A stretch of 64,000 bases of DNA from Stenotrophomonas sp. HITSZ_GD. GTDB lineage: Bacteria; Pseudomonadota; Gammaproteobacteria; Xanthomonadales; Xanthomonadaceae. This document shows, one piece after another, positions 8,174 to 16,662 of the stretch. Location of the stretch: positions 30,424 through 94,423 of the forward strand of contig NZ_JARQXB010000013.1 in NCBI RefSeq assembly GCF_029543105.1, read 5' to 3'. The position numbers and the translations under genes were made by a program. The notes below the pieces were generated by a model. The model ran no database searches, had not been told where the DNA came from, and worked only from the letters and a program-made list of their open reading frames with translations. How positions within the stretch are numbered: the first letter of the stretch is position 1; each line of letters starts with the position of its first letter.

Positions 8174-9382
8174 ATGACCCAGATACATGACGTCGTGATC
8201 GTCGGCGGCGGCCTGGTCGGCGCCAGCCTGGCGATCGCCCTGGACCGCCTCGGCCTGGACGTGGGCCTGGTGGAAGCCACCGCGCCGGGCACGTTGCCGG
8301 CGGTGTTCGACCAGCGCAACCTCAGCTTCGCCGCCGCCACCGTCAACGCGCTGACCGCGCTGGGCGTGATGGCGCAGCTGCGCCAGCCGGGCGGCCCGAT
8401 CCGGCGCATCCATGTCAGCCGGCAAGGCGATTTCGGCCGCGTGGTGCTCGAGGCCGCCGACTATGGCCGCGACAGCTTCGGCCAGGTGGTGGTCGCGCGC
8501 GATTTCGGCGAGGCGCTGGAGCAGCGGCTGGGCCAGGCCACCGGGCTCACGCGCTATCGCCCGGCGCGCTTCATCGGCACCGGTGCGGTGCACGAAGGCC
8601 TGCGGCCGGCGCGCATCGCCACCGCCGAGGGCGAGATCGAAGTGCGCGCGCGCCTGCTGGTGGGCGCCGACGGCACCCGCAGCGCGGTGCGCGAATTGCT
8701 GCACATCGGCACCGACGAGCACGATTTCCTGCAGACGCTGTTCGTTGCGCGGGTGCGCGCGCAGCGTGCGCCGGACGGCACCGCCTACGAACGCCTGCGC
8801 GATACCGGCCCGACCGCCCTGCTGCCGCGTGGCGACCGCCACTACGGCGTGGTGCATGGCGTTGCGCGCCACGAGGCCGAGGCGGTGGCCGCGCTGGACG
8901 AAGCGGCCTGGCTCGCGCGCCTGCAGGATGCCGCCGGCTGGCGTGCCGGCCGCCTGTTGTCCAGCGGCGAACGCAGCGCCTATCCCATCGTGCAGGTGCT
9001 GGCGCAACAGCTGGTCGCCGAGCGCGTGGTGCTGCTCGGCAACGCCGCCCAGACCGTGCATCCGCTCGGCGCGCAGGGCTTCAACCTGGGCCTGCGCGAC
9101 GCGCTGACCCTGGCCGAGTTGATCGAGGCCGGCCGGGAGGATGCGGGCGCGGCCGATCTGCTGTCCGCCTACGTCGCGCGCCGGCGTCCGGATCGCGAGC
9201 AGACCATCGGTTTCTCCGGCGGACTGGCGCGGCTCACCGCCCAGTCTTCGCCCTTGCTGCGGCCGCTGCGCAGCCTGGGCTTGTTCGCCGCCGCGCGGCA
9301 TACGCCGTTGCAGTCGATGCTGGTCGGCGGCGCAATGGGGTTCCGCGGCGAAGTGCCGCAGCTGTGCCGGAGCGCATCGTGA
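8174..9382 (+). CDS. ubiH: UbiH-type FAD-dependent 2-octaprenyl-6-methoxyphenol hydroxylase
   Basis: This 402-residue flavoprotein monooxygenase hydroxylates the ubiquinone ring during aerobic ubiquinone synthesis. The N-terminal dinucleotide fold DVVIVGGGLVGASLAIAL, the GADGTRSAVR motif and the C-terminal LLGNAAQTVHPLGAQGFNLGLRDA motif are all present. The GNAAQT form, in place of GDAA, is typical of UbiH rather than its paralogs. The last four bases overlap the start of the next hydroxylase gene (GTGA at 9379-9382), so the two are made together. Confidence 0.93.
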   Translation: MTQIHDVVIVGGGLVGASLAIALDRLGLDVGLVEATAPGTLPAVFDQRNLSFAAATVNALTALGVMAQLRQPGGPIRRIHVSRQGDFGRVVLEAADYGRDSFGQVVVARDFGEALEQRLGQATGLTRYRPARFIGTGAVHEGLRPARIATAEGEIEVRARLLVGADGTRSAVRELLHIGTDEHDFLQTLFVARVRAQRAPDGTAYERLRDTGPTALLPRGDRHYGVVHGVARHEAEAVAALDEAAWLARLQDAAGWRAGRLLSSGERSAYPIVQVLAQQLVAERVVLLGNAAQTVHPLGAQGFNLGLRDALTLAELIEAGREDAGAADLLSAYVARRRPDREQTIGFSGGLARLTAQSSPLLRPLRSLGLFAAARHTPLQSMLVGGAMGFRGEVPQLCRSAS

Positions 9383-10566
9383 ATCGCCGCGGGGGCATGG
9401 ATGTCGCGGTGACCGGCGGTGGCGTGGTCGGCGCGGCGTGCGCGTTGGCGCTGGCCGAGGCCGGGTTGTCGGTGGCGTTGATCGAGGGCCGGCCGCCGCC
9501 GCAGTGGCAGGCCGCCCGCCCGGACCTGCGCGTGTACGCCTTCGCGGCCGACAACGCCGCGCTGCTCGATCGTCTCGGCGTGTGGCCGCAGATCCGCGCC
9601 GCGCGCGCGCAGCCGTATCGGCGCATGCGCGTGTGGGATGCGGCCGGCGGCGGCGAACTCGCCTTCGATGCCGACGCCTTTGGCCGCGAGCAGCTGGGCT
9701 GGATCGTCGAGAACGACCTGCTGGTCGATCGCCTGTGGGCCGCGCTGCCCGGCGCCGGCGTGCAGCTGCATTGCCCGGCGCGATTGACCGCGTTGGAACA
9801 GGACGAACGCGGCGTGCGCCTGCGCCTGGACGATGGCACCCGCGTGGACGCCGCGCTGGCGATCGCCGCCGACGGCGCCGAGTCCACCCTGCGCACGCTC
9901 GCCGGCATGCCGGTGACGCGCCAGGATTACGGCCAGCGCGGGCTGGTCGCCTACGTGCACACGCGCCACCCGCACGAGGACACCGCCTGGCAACGCTTCC
10001 TGGTCACCGGCCCGCTCGCGTTCCTGCCGTTCACCGAGGGCCGCAGCTCCATCGTGTGGACGTTGCCCGACGCCGAGGCCGCGCGCCTGCTGGAGACCGA
10101 CGAGGCCGCGTTCGAGCGCGAGCTGGCCACCGCGTTCGCCGGCCGGCTCGGCGAGGTGCGCCTGGCCTCGCCGCGGGCGGCGTTCCCGCTGCGCCGGCAA
10201 CTGGTCGGCCAATACGTGGCCGGCCGCGTGCTGGCCCTGGGCGATGCCGCGCACGTGGTGCATCCGCTGGCGGGGCAGGGCGTGAACCTGGGCTTGCGCG
10301 ACGTGGCCGCCCTGCAGGCGATGGTGCTGGACGCGCGCCAGCGCCGCGCCGATTTCGCCGCCCCGCACCGCCTGCAGCGCTGGGCGCGCACGCGACGCAG
10401 CGAGAACACCGTGGCGGCCTACAGTTTCGATGCGATCAACCAGGTGTTTTCCAACGACCAGATGCACCTGACCCTGGCCCGTGGTCTCGCCCTGGGGGCG
10501 GCCGGGCGGCTGCCGCCGCTGGTGGACCTGCTGTGGCGGCGCGCCGCCGGCATCGGGCCCGGTTGA
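9379..10566 (+). CDS. UbiH/UbiF/VisC family FAD-dependent ubiquinone hydroxylase
   Basis: This is a second class-A flavin monooxygenase for ubiquinone ring hydroxylation, paralogous to the preceding gene. It has VAVTGGGVVGAACALALAEAG at the N-terminus, ADGAESTLR in the middle and LALGDAAHVVHPLAGQGVNLGLRDV near the C-terminus, i.e. the GDAA form seen in UbiF/UbiI. I cannot assign the C5 or C6 position from sequence alone. The start is taken as the GTG at 9379, which overlaps the ubiH stop by four bases. An ATG at 9397, just before the flavin-binding strand, is the alternative. Confidence 0.9.
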   Translation: MNRRGGMDVAVTGGGVVGAACALALAEAGLSVALIEGRPPPQWQAARPDLRVYAFAADNAALLDRLGVWPQIRAARAQPYRRMRVWDAAGGGELAFDADAFGREQLGWIVENDLLVDRLWAALPGAGVQLHCPARLTALEQDERGVRLRLDDGTRVDAALAIAADGAESTLRTLAGMPVTRQDYGQRGLVAYVHTRHPHEDTAWQRFLVTGPLAFLPFTEGRSSIVWTLPDAEAARLLETDEAAFERELATAFAGRLGEVRLASPRAAFPLRRQLVGQYVAGRVLALGDAAHVVHPLAGQGVNLGLRDVAALQAMVLDARQRRADFAAPHRLQRWARTRRSENTVAAYSFDAINQVFSNDQMHLTLARGLALGAAGRLPPLVDLLWRRAAGIGPG

Positions 10567-10613
10567 TCGACCCTTTCCCGCGGCCACCGGCCGTGCTCAC
10601 CCCGGAGGACGTG

Positions 10614-11723
10614 ATGAGCAGTAACGCGTGGTCCCGCAGGCAGGTACTCAAGGGCGCCCTGGGCGCGATGGCCGCATCGGCGTGGCCGCTGCGCTCGCTG
10701 GCCGCGCCACCCCCGCGCAAGCCGCTGGGCGTGGCGCTGGTCGGGCTCGGCGGTTACAGCGAGGGACGGCTGGCGCCGGCGCTGCAGCTGACCAAGCACT
10801 GCCGCCTGGCCGGCATCGTCACCGGCACGCCGGCCAAGGCGCAGGCCTGGCAGGCGCGCTACAAGCTGCCCGACCGCAACATCTACGACTACGACAACTT
10901 CGCCTCGATCGCCGACAATCCGGACATCGACGTGGTGTACGTCGTGCTGCCCAACAGCCTGCACGGCAAGTTCACCCTCGCCGCGGCCGAGGCCGGCAAG
11001 CACGTGTGGTGCGAGAAGCCGATGGCAATGAACGCCGCCGAGGCGCAGCGCATGATCGACGTATGCGCGCGCAACAAGGTCAAGCTGGCGATCGGCTACC
11101 GCATGCACCATGAGCCGAACACGCGCCGGATCATGTCCTGGGTGGATGAGAAGCCCTATGGCGCGATCCGCCGCGTGCGCGCGGAGGCCGGCTTCAGCGC
11201 CTTCGACGATAACGACAAGGGCAACTGGCGGCTGGACCCGGCGCGCGGCGGCGGGGCGATGTACGACATGGGCGTGTACTCGCTCAATGGCGCGCGCTAC
11301 GCCACCGGCCTGGAACCTTTGGCGGTGAGCGCGCGGCACGAGACGCGCCGGCCGCAGATCTTCAATGGCGTGGACGAGACCACGCGCTTCACGCTCGATT
11401 TCCCCGGCGGCATCGTCGCCGAGTGCGCCACCAGCTTCGGAGAGAACATGAACCAGCTGCGCGTGGACTGCGAGCGCGGCTGGTACGAACTGGCACCGTT
11501 CCAGAGCTACGACGGCATCCGCGGCCGCACCAGCGACGGCAAGGTGCTCGATGCCAAGGTGCAACACCAGCAGGCCCTGCAGATGGACGAGGACGCGCTG
11601 GCGATCATGCAGGGCACGCCGCTGCGCGCGCCGGGTGAAGAGGGCCTGGCGGACATGCGCGTGATGGATGCGATCTTCGCCTCGGCCAAGGCGGGCGGGA
11701 AGAAGGTGACGATCGCCGGCTAG
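10614..11723 (+). CDS. Tat-exported Gfo/Idh/MocA family oxidoreductase (glucose-fructose oxidoreductase-like)
   Basis: The 369-residue precursor begins MSSNAWSRRQVLKGALGAMA, a twin-arginine signal ending near LRSLAAPPP. A Rossmann fold follows (GVALVGLGGYSEGRLAPAL), then the EKPMAMN motif that marks the Gfo/Idh/MocA family. A GGGAMYDMGVYSLNGARY segment like that of periplasmic glucose-fructose oxidoreductases comes next. Tat export fits an enzyme that folds around tightly bound NADP in the cytoplasm before secretion. The sugar substrate is unknown. A strong GGAGGA site (10604-10609) precedes the ATG. The gene is convergent with the next one, with a long hairpin between them. Confidence 0.88.
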   Translation: MSSNAWSRRQVLKGALGAMAASAWPLRSLAAPPPRKPLGVALVGLGGYSEGRLAPALQLTKHCRLAGIVTGTPAKAQAWQARYKLPDRNIYDYDNFASIADNPDIDVVYVVLPNSLHGKFTLAAAEAGKHVWCEKPMAMNAAEAQRMIDVCARNKVKLAIGYRMHHEPNTRRIMSWVDEKPYGAIRRVRAEAGFSAFDDNDKGNWRLDPARGGGAMYDMGVYSLNGARYATGLEPLAVSARHETRRPQIFNGVDETTRFTLDFPGGIVAECATSFGENMNQLRVDCERGWYELAPFQSYDGIRGRTSDGKVLDAKVQHQQALQMDEDALAIMQGTPLRAPGEEGLADMRVMDAIFASAKAGGKKVTIAG

Positions 11724-11759
11724 GGCGCGACGAGGAGGCACGCGCCCTTTCCACAGGAA

Positions 11760-11804
11760 CGGCTTGAGCGGTGACCGTGCGCCTACCGGTCGCGGCTCAA
11801 GCCG
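11760..11804. terminator. Long imperfect hairpin between convergent genes
   Basis: The arms CGGCTTGAGC (11760-11769) and GCTCAAGCCG (11795-11804) are perfectly complementary, and the inside (GGTGACCG / CGGTCGCG) pairs further with mismatches. There is no T-tract on either side. It could be a bidirectional, Rho-assisted terminator or a REP-like repeat; its place between two 3' ends supports either. Confidence 0.45.
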
Positions 11805-11837
11805 CGCCTGCAAGAGCAACCCCGCGCCTGGCTGCCC

Positions 11838-12554
11838 TCAGACGAACGGGAACACCAGCCGCAACAGCGCCTTCAATCCACTGCCCGCGCCATCGGCCAC
11901 CGCCTTGGCGCCCAGCCCGTTGAGCGCGCGGCGCACGTCTTCCCAGCGCAGCTTGCTGACATCCTTCTTCAACAGGTCGGCCAGTTCCTCGCTTGCCGGG
12001 GCCAGGTGCCGCAGTTGCGACACCACCGCCTCCGGGTCGGCCTGCAGGTAGCCCCAGCGCTCGGCGATCTTCAGCAGCGTGTCGAAGCGCACCGCGACCA
12101 CCTCGCGGTTGCGCTCGTACACCGGCAACGCGCCGACCTCCAGGATCGCCTGCTCGAACTGCTGCGCATCGTCCGGATGCTCGATGCGCACCGCGATGAA
12201 ACCTTCCTTGCGGCTGCGTTCGCTGACGTGCTTGGCGCCGGCATCGATGTTGGCTTCCGACAGCGCCGTGGCCACGATGCGGCGCAGCGCCGCTTCCGCG
12301 TCCTCCGGCACCAGCGCGCGCCAGCGCGCATAGCCATCGCGGCGCAAGGCCTTCACCTTGGCCGTGGTGACGCGCAGCTTCAGCGCGACCGCGGCGTTGG
12401 AATCCGCGCGCGAGATCGCGCCGTCGCGCTCAAGCAGCACGAAGATCAGCAGTTCCAGGTCGCGCTTGGTCAGCGACTGGAACCCCTGCAGCAGCGTCAG
12501 CCGCAGGAATTCCTCGCCGAAACCGGCCGCATCGTTGAGTTGGATCGTCTGCAT
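11838..12554 (-). CDS. Conserved-looking hypothetical protein, 238 aa, helical
   Basis: I do not recognise this protein. It lacks a signal peptide or membrane segment except for a slightly hydrophobic C-terminus (LKALLRLVFPFV). Residues 25-75 (TKRDLELLIFVLLERDGAIS, then ALKLRVTTAKVKALRRDGYARW) read like a winged-helix or helix-turn-helix unit. The rest is charged and helical with a YERNREVVAVRFDTLLKIAE stretch. Codon use matches its neighbours and the protein is acidic-basic balanced, so it is probably expressed. It is the last gene of a long minus-strand run. A DNA-associated role is possible but unproven. Confidence 0.6.
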   Translation of the reverse strand: MQTIQLNDAAGFGEEFLRLTLLQGFQSLTKRDLELLIFVLLERDGAISRADSNAAVALKLRVTTAKVKALRRDGYARWRALVPEDAEAALRRIVATALSEANIDAGAKHVSERSRKEGFIAVRIEHPDDAQQFEQAILEVGALPVYERNREVVAVRFDTLLKIAERWGYLQADPEAVVSQLRHLAPASEELADLLKKDVSKLRWEDVRRALNGLGAKAVADGAGSGLKALLRLVFPFV

Positions 12555-12657
12555 GGCACACCCCTCCGCTAGGACGCCAGCATGGACCGCGGCCGTAGCG
12601 CCGGCTGAGACCCGGCGTGACCGCCGTCTCCGCCGGATGACCCGGCGGCTGAGCGGT

Positions 12658-13566
12658 TCAGTGGGTCGGCGCGGCCGCGGCGGGGACCGGGGACGGGTCG
12701 ACGTAGAAGGTCTCGATGGCGCCGCGATCCTGCAGGGTCACGAACACCTGGGCGCCGTCGAAGGTGACGTTGCTGGGCTTGCGTCCCTTCAGCGCCACGG
12801 TGCGCAGCACCTGCCCGGCGGGCGAGAGCACGGCGACCTGCCCGCCGTCGTAGCGCGCGACGTACAGGTTGCCGGCCGGGTCGCAGCGCATGCCGTCCAG
12901 GCCGAAATCCTCGAAGCGGTGCAGCAGGCGCTTGTTCTTCGGCTGGCCGTCGACCAGGTCGTAGACCCACACCGCGCGCTGGATGCTCTCGTTGAGGTAC
13001 AGGCGCTTGCCGTCCGGGCTGACCTCCACGCCGTTGGTGGTGCCCATGTGGTCCTCCAGCAGCTGCACCTGGCCGTCCGGGGCCACGCGCCACAGGCGGC
13101 CGTTGGTGGTGTTCTCCCAGTCCGGGTCGCTGAGGTAGACGCTGCCGTCCGGGCCGATGGCCAGGTCGTTCGGCCCGGTGGAATCGGGCAGGCGCGCCAG
13201 CACGGTGATGGCGCCGGTGACCGGGTCCACCTTGAGCAGCTGCTTGCCGGCCTTGTCGGCCACGCGCATGGTCTTGTCGGCGGCGAAGCGGATGCCGTTG
13301 CCCACGCTGCCCGCCGGCAGGACCACGAACAGCTTGGCATCGCCCTTGCCGGCGTCGGGCAGGACGCGGCCGATAGTGCCGTTGCGGCCGTAATTGACCA
13401 CGTACAGCGTGCCGTCCGGGCCCACGGCCGGGCCTTCGATGTCGGAGGTGAACACGCCATCGCCCACGTAATCCCACGCCTGGTAGGTGGCCGGCGTCTG
13501 CTCGGCGAACGCAGCGGGAGCGAAGGGGAGCAGCAGGCACAGCGACAGCGGATGGAGGACGCGCAT
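12658..13566 (-). CDS. Secreted SMP-30/gluconolactonase/LRE family beta-propeller protein
   Basis: The 302-residue precursor has a Sec signal peptide (MRVLHPLSLCLLLPFAPAAFA). A six-bladed propeller follows, with repeated GPDGTLYV, GPDGSVYLSD, SPDGKRLYLNE and DPAGNLYVARY motifs. The conserved NGIRF, GPNDLAIGPDG and TNGVEVSPDGKRLYL segments match SMP-30/gluconolactonase lactonases, where these blades carry the metal-binding acidic residues. It probably hydrolyses a sugar lactone or related ester in the periplasm; the substrate is unknown. It follows rlmM by 24 bases and may share its transcript. The Tat-exported sugar oxidoreductase encoded nearby (10614-11723) could supply a lactone, though that link is speculative. 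Confidence 0.82.
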   Translation of the reverse strand: MRVLHPLSLCLLLPFAPAAFAEQTPATYQAWDYVGDGVFTSDIEGPAVGPDGTLYVVNYGRNGTIGRVLPDAGKGDAKLFVVLPAGSVGNGIRFAADKTMRVADKAGKQLLKVDPVTGAITVLARLPDSTGPNDLAIGPDGSVYLSDPDWENTTNGRLWRVAPDGQVQLLEDHMGTTNGVEVSPDGKRLYLNESIQRAVWVYDLVDGQPKNKRLLHRFEDFGLDGMRCDPAGNLYVARYDGGQVAVLSPAGQVLRTVALKGRKPSNVTFDGAQVFVTLQDRGAIETFYVDPSPVPAAAAPTH

Positions 13567-13590
13567 GGAATTCCCTTTGGGTTGCCGGGC

Positions 13591-14649
13591 TCAGGCCGGG
13601 CTGGCGAATACGGTGATCTCTTCCCGATCGTGATACAGCTGCTTGGCCCGGATCAACAGGGGGCGGCCGGCGCGTTCCTGGAACAGGTCCAGGCACAGCC
13701 GGGTTTCATCCCAGCGTTTCTTCATCGGCAGCTTGAGGTTGAAGATCGCATGGCGGCACCAGCCCTGGGCGATCCACTCGCCCATCCGCTCGGCCACGCG
13801 CCGGGGCTGCTCGACCATGTCGCAGACCATCCAGTCCAGCGGCTTTTCCGGCTTCCAGCGGAAGCCATCGGCGCGCAGGTGCTCGACCAGGCCGGTGTCG
13901 AGCACGTGTGTGCGCAGCGGGCCGTTGTCCACGCTGGTGACATGCAGGTGTTCGCGGGTCAGCACCCAGGTCCAGCCGCCCGGGGCGGCGCCCAGGTCGG
14001 CCGCGCGCATGCCGGGGCGCAGCAGGCGCTCGCGTTCCTCGGGCGTGAGCAGGGTCATCAGCGCCTCCTCCAGCTTCAGCGCCGAGCGCGAGGGCGCGTC
14101 GGGCAGCAGCTTCAGGCGCGGGATGCCCAGCGGCCACGGCGCGCTGTCGGCCGGGTCGGCCTGGGCCAGCAGCACGTGGTCGCCATCGAGGAAGCACAGG
14201 TGCAGGCGCGGCAACCGGCCCTGCGGCTTGTCGGTAAGCAGGCCGGCCTTGCGCAGTGCCGGGCGCAGTGCGTTGCCGAAGCTGCGGGCCAGGCCGGCCA
14301 GCGGCTTGGCGGCGTCCGAATCCGGATGCTCCACCCACAGCTCGCCGTAGCGCACGCGCTGCTCGGGCGGCAGCGCGGTCAACGCGGCCAGCACCGGGGC
14401 GATGCGGTCGCGCGGGTCGATGCCGCGCAACTCGGCCAGCAGCACTAGCTTCTGCCGCGCGAAGATCAGCGAGCGCCACGGCAACCTGGCCGACAGGACG
14501 GCGGGGTCTTCGCAGACGAACAGCACGTGGGCTTCGTTGCGCTGCGCGCGCGCGTAGCCGGGCACGCCGGCCTGCGCCGCGCGTTCGGTCAGTTCGCCGG
14601 CCAGTTCCGGTTCGAAGCCGGGGCGGCAGTAGCAGAGCAAGCCGTTCAT
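13591..14649 (-). CDS. rlmM: 23S rRNA (cytidine(2498)-2'-O)-methyltransferase RlmM
   Basis: The 352-residue protein begins MNGLLCYCRPGFEPELAGEL, the typical THUMP-containing N-terminus of RlmM. The C-terminal Rossmann methyltransferase carries the SAM motif DLGAAPGGWTWVL and the catalytic KDKE-family residues, including DWMVCDM and FNLKLPMKKRW. RlmM methylates the 2'-hydroxyl of C2498 in the peptidyl transferase region. Size is normal. It lies nine bases downstream of a deaminase gene, with no obvious functional relation. Confidence 0.96.
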   Translation of the reverse strand: MNGLLCYCRPGFEPELAGELTERAAQAGVPGYARAQRNEAHVLFVCEDPAVLSARLPWRSLIFARQKLVLLAELRGIDPRDRIAPVLAALTALPPEQRVRYGELWVEHPDSDAAKPLAGLARSFGNALRPALRKAGLLTDKPQGRLPRLHLCFLDGDHVLLAQADPADSAPWPLGIPRLKLLPDAPSRSALKLEEALMTLLTPEERERLLRPGMRAADLGAAPGGWTWVLTREHLHVTSVDNGPLRTHVLDTGLVEHLRADGFRWKPEKPLDWMVCDMVEQPRRVAERMGEWIAQGWCRHAIFNLKLPMKKRWDETRLCLDLFQERAGRPLLIRAKQLYHDREEITVFASPA

Positions 14650-14658
14650 GGCGACGCC

Positions 14659-15219
14659 TCAGTAATGGTCGCCACCGCTTTCCCCGAAGGCGCGCAGCAC
14701 CGCGCGCGCGTCGTCGCGATGCAGGTCGCGCACGACCTCGATGCCGCGGCGGTTGAGTTCGCCGACCCAATCGGCCGGCAGCGGGCCTTCGTCGAACGCG
14801 GTCAGTTCCATCACGTCCTCGGCGCGCGCGCCGATCAGCAGGCGGTCGATGCCGGCCCAGATCGTGGCGCCGTAGCACTGGCAGCACGGCTGGGAGGAGG
14901 TCGCCAGGGTGATCGGCTTGAGCACGTCGTTCAGGCGCGGCGTCTGCAGGCGCTGCTGCGCCAGCATGTAGGCCATGTTTTCGGCATGCGCCAGCGAGGT
15001 GGTGTGCGGCACCACGCGGTTCACGCCGACCGCGATGATGCGGTCGTCCGGCCCGAACACCGCCGCGCCGAACGGGCCGCCGCTGCGCGCGTCCACGTTC
15101 AGGCGCGACAACTCGATGGCCAGCGCCACCTTCATCGCGTCGCCCGGATAGCGCTCGGACAGGTCGACATGTTCGTGGACCCAGGCGGGCAGGGTGAGGT
15201 GGACTTGCGCGTACAGCAT
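14659..15219 (-). CDS. Nucleoside deaminase family zinc enzyme (guanine deaminase-like)
   Basis: The 186-residue protein has both halves of the cytidine/deoxycytidylate deaminase zinc site: HAE within SLAHAENMAYML, and PCxxC within SSQPCCQCYGATIW. The DARSGGPFGAAVFGPDDRII segment is typical of the guanine deaminase/tRNA adenosine deaminase branch. The C-terminus has an AFDEG stretch, so a small-base or nucleoside substrate is more likely than tRNA. Its ATG shares one base with the stop of the upstream lipoprotein gene (TGATG), indicating coupled translation of an unlikely pair. Confidence 0.85.
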   Translation of the reverse strand: MLYAQVHLTLPAWVHEHVDLSERYPGDAMKVALAIELSRLNVDARSGGPFGAAVFGPDDRIIAVGVNRVVPHTTSLAHAENMAYMLAQQRLQTPRLNDVLKPITLATSSQPCCQCYGATIWAGIDRLLIGARAEDVMELTAFDEGPLPADWVGELNRRGIEVVRDLHRDDARAVLRAFGESGGDHY

Positions 15220-15599
15220 CAGCGGACGGGTTCCGTGGGTTCGATCGGGCGGCGCAGTGTATCGGCACTGGACGCCGCCGCGCTGCATTGGCCCTGGACG
15301 CACTGGCAGCCGGTGATCGCCGGGGAGCCGCACACGCTCATGCGGCCGCTGGCCTGGCATTGCGCCATCACCGCGGCGGGATCGGTCGGGCTGTCCACGT
15401 TCACGCAGGCCGGCGCGGCGCCGCAGCAGTTGCCCACGTTCTTGACGGTGCAATCGGCATCCGTGCGGCAACTCAGGTTCACAGGCGCCGCCGCGGCCGC
15501 CGACGACGGGCGGGGCGCGGGCTTGTCGGCCGGCTGGGCGGGGGAGGCGCTGCAGGCCGCCAGGAGCAGGGCAAGGGCGAGGCAGATCAGCGGGCGCAT
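15219..15599 (-). CDS. Small cysteine-rich lipoprotein, hypothetical
   Basis: The 126-residue precursor has a lipoprotein signal (MRPLICLALALLLAACSAS, lipobox LAAC), then a Pro/Ala linker. A compact cysteine-rich domain follows, with Cys in SCRTDADCTVKN, GNCCGAAPACVN, MAQCQA, VCGSP and GCQCVQGQC. About ten cysteines in 80 residues suggest a disulfide-stabilised periplasmic domain, similar in style to small eukaryote-like cystine modules. No function is known to me. It overlaps the deaminase start by one base and follows an EamA transporter by 60 bases. Confidence 0.72.
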   Translation of the reverse strand: MRPLICLALALLLAACSASPAQPADKPAPRPSSAAAAAPVNLSCRTDADCTVKNVGNCCGAAPACVNVDSPTDPAAVMAQCQASGRMSVCGSPAITGCQCVQGQCSAAASSADTLRRPIEPTEPVR

Positions 15600-15659
15600 G
15601 GCGAGGGTCCGGGCGGCGGCGTGGCCCGCGATCTTAAGCCGAGGGCCGCAAAGCCCTCG

Positions 15660-16619
15660 TTAGGCCGGCGCGCGTCGGCGCTCCACGTGCGCGGCGGTGC
15701 AGCCGTAGACGCCGGCCAGCAGGCAGGCGATCGCCAATGCCTCCAGCAGGCTGGGCCAGCGCTGTTCCCACAGGAAGCCGTACAACAGGGCGAATACGGT
15801 TTCGAACACGATCATCTGCCCGACCAGGGTCAGCGGCAGCAGGCGGCTGCTGCGGTTCCACAGCGCGTTGCCGATCACCGAAGCGAACAGCGCGATGACC
15901 AGCGCGACGCCCCAGAAGCGCGCCCAATCCGCCGGCGCGTGCGTCGCGCCGCTCACGAACGCCGGTACGGCGCCGAGCAGCGCCAGGGCGCCGGTGACCA
16001 CGCCGGTGAGCAGCGAGCCGTCCTGGCTGGAAATCTCGGGCCGGCGCGAGAGCCAGCGCGCATTGCCCACCGAATATGCGGTCCAGGAGAGCAGCGCGCC
16101 GAACGCACATGCCAGGCCGGCCAGGCGGGTGCCCAGGCCGTGGGCGTCGTCGTGCGCGCCGGCCAACGCCTGGACGGCGACCAGCGCGACGCCCAGCACG
16201 CACGCGGCCAGCGGCCACGCCAGCGCGGACAGCCGCATCGCCCCGGCCGCGCGCGAGCCGACGAGCGTCACCGAAACCGGCAGCAGGCCGATGATCAACG
16301 AGGCGGCCGCGCCGCCGGCCCATTGCACCGCCGTGCCGAGCAACACGTAGTAGAGCAGGTTGCCGAGCAGGCTCAGCCACGCCAGTGTCCACCAATCGGC
16401 CGCGCGCATCGGCGCGACCGCACGTCGCCAGCGCGGGGCGAGCACGAGCAGGGCGATCAGGCCATAGGCGAGGTAGCGCGAGACCGACATCTGCAGCGGG
16501 GTGAAATCGCGCAGCCACTGCGGGGCGAGGAACACCAGGCCCCACAGGGCGCCGGCGATCACGCCGCTGGTGACGCCGGCGGCGAGGGGACGGGCGGGAC
16601 GGGCGGGGGCAGGGAGCAT
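15660..16619 (-). CDS. DMT superfamily (EamA) transporter
   Basis: The 319-residue membrane protein has about ten transmembrane helices in two EamA halves, starting with GVTSGVIAGALWGLVFLAPQ and repeating with LLSWTAYSVGNARWLSRR and VFETVFALLYGFLW. Members export amino acids, nucleotides, drugs or other metabolites across the inner membrane. The start at 16619 removes an unsupported 22-residue upstream extension. It lies 43 bases after an AraC-type regulator on the same strand, which is a common regulator-exporter pairing. Confidence 0.85.
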   Translation of the reverse strand: MLPAPARPARPLAAGVTSGVIAGALWGLVFLAPQWLRDFTPLQMSVSRYLAYGLIALLVLAPRWRRAVAPMRAADWWTLAWLSLLGNLLYYVLLGTAVQWAGGAAASLIIGLLPVSVTLVGSRAAGAMRLSALAWPLAACVLGVALVAVQALAGAHDDAHGLGTRLAGLACAFGALLSWTAYSVGNARWLSRRPEISSQDGSLLTGVVTGALALLGAVPAFVSGATHAPADWARFWGVALVIALFASVIGNALWNRSSRLLPLTLVGQMIVFETVFALLYGFLWEQRWPSLLEALAIACLLAGVYGCTAAHVERRRAPA

Positions 16620-16662
16620 CGGCGCAGCATGCCGCCCGCGCGAGGGTATTTCTTGGCCCGGA

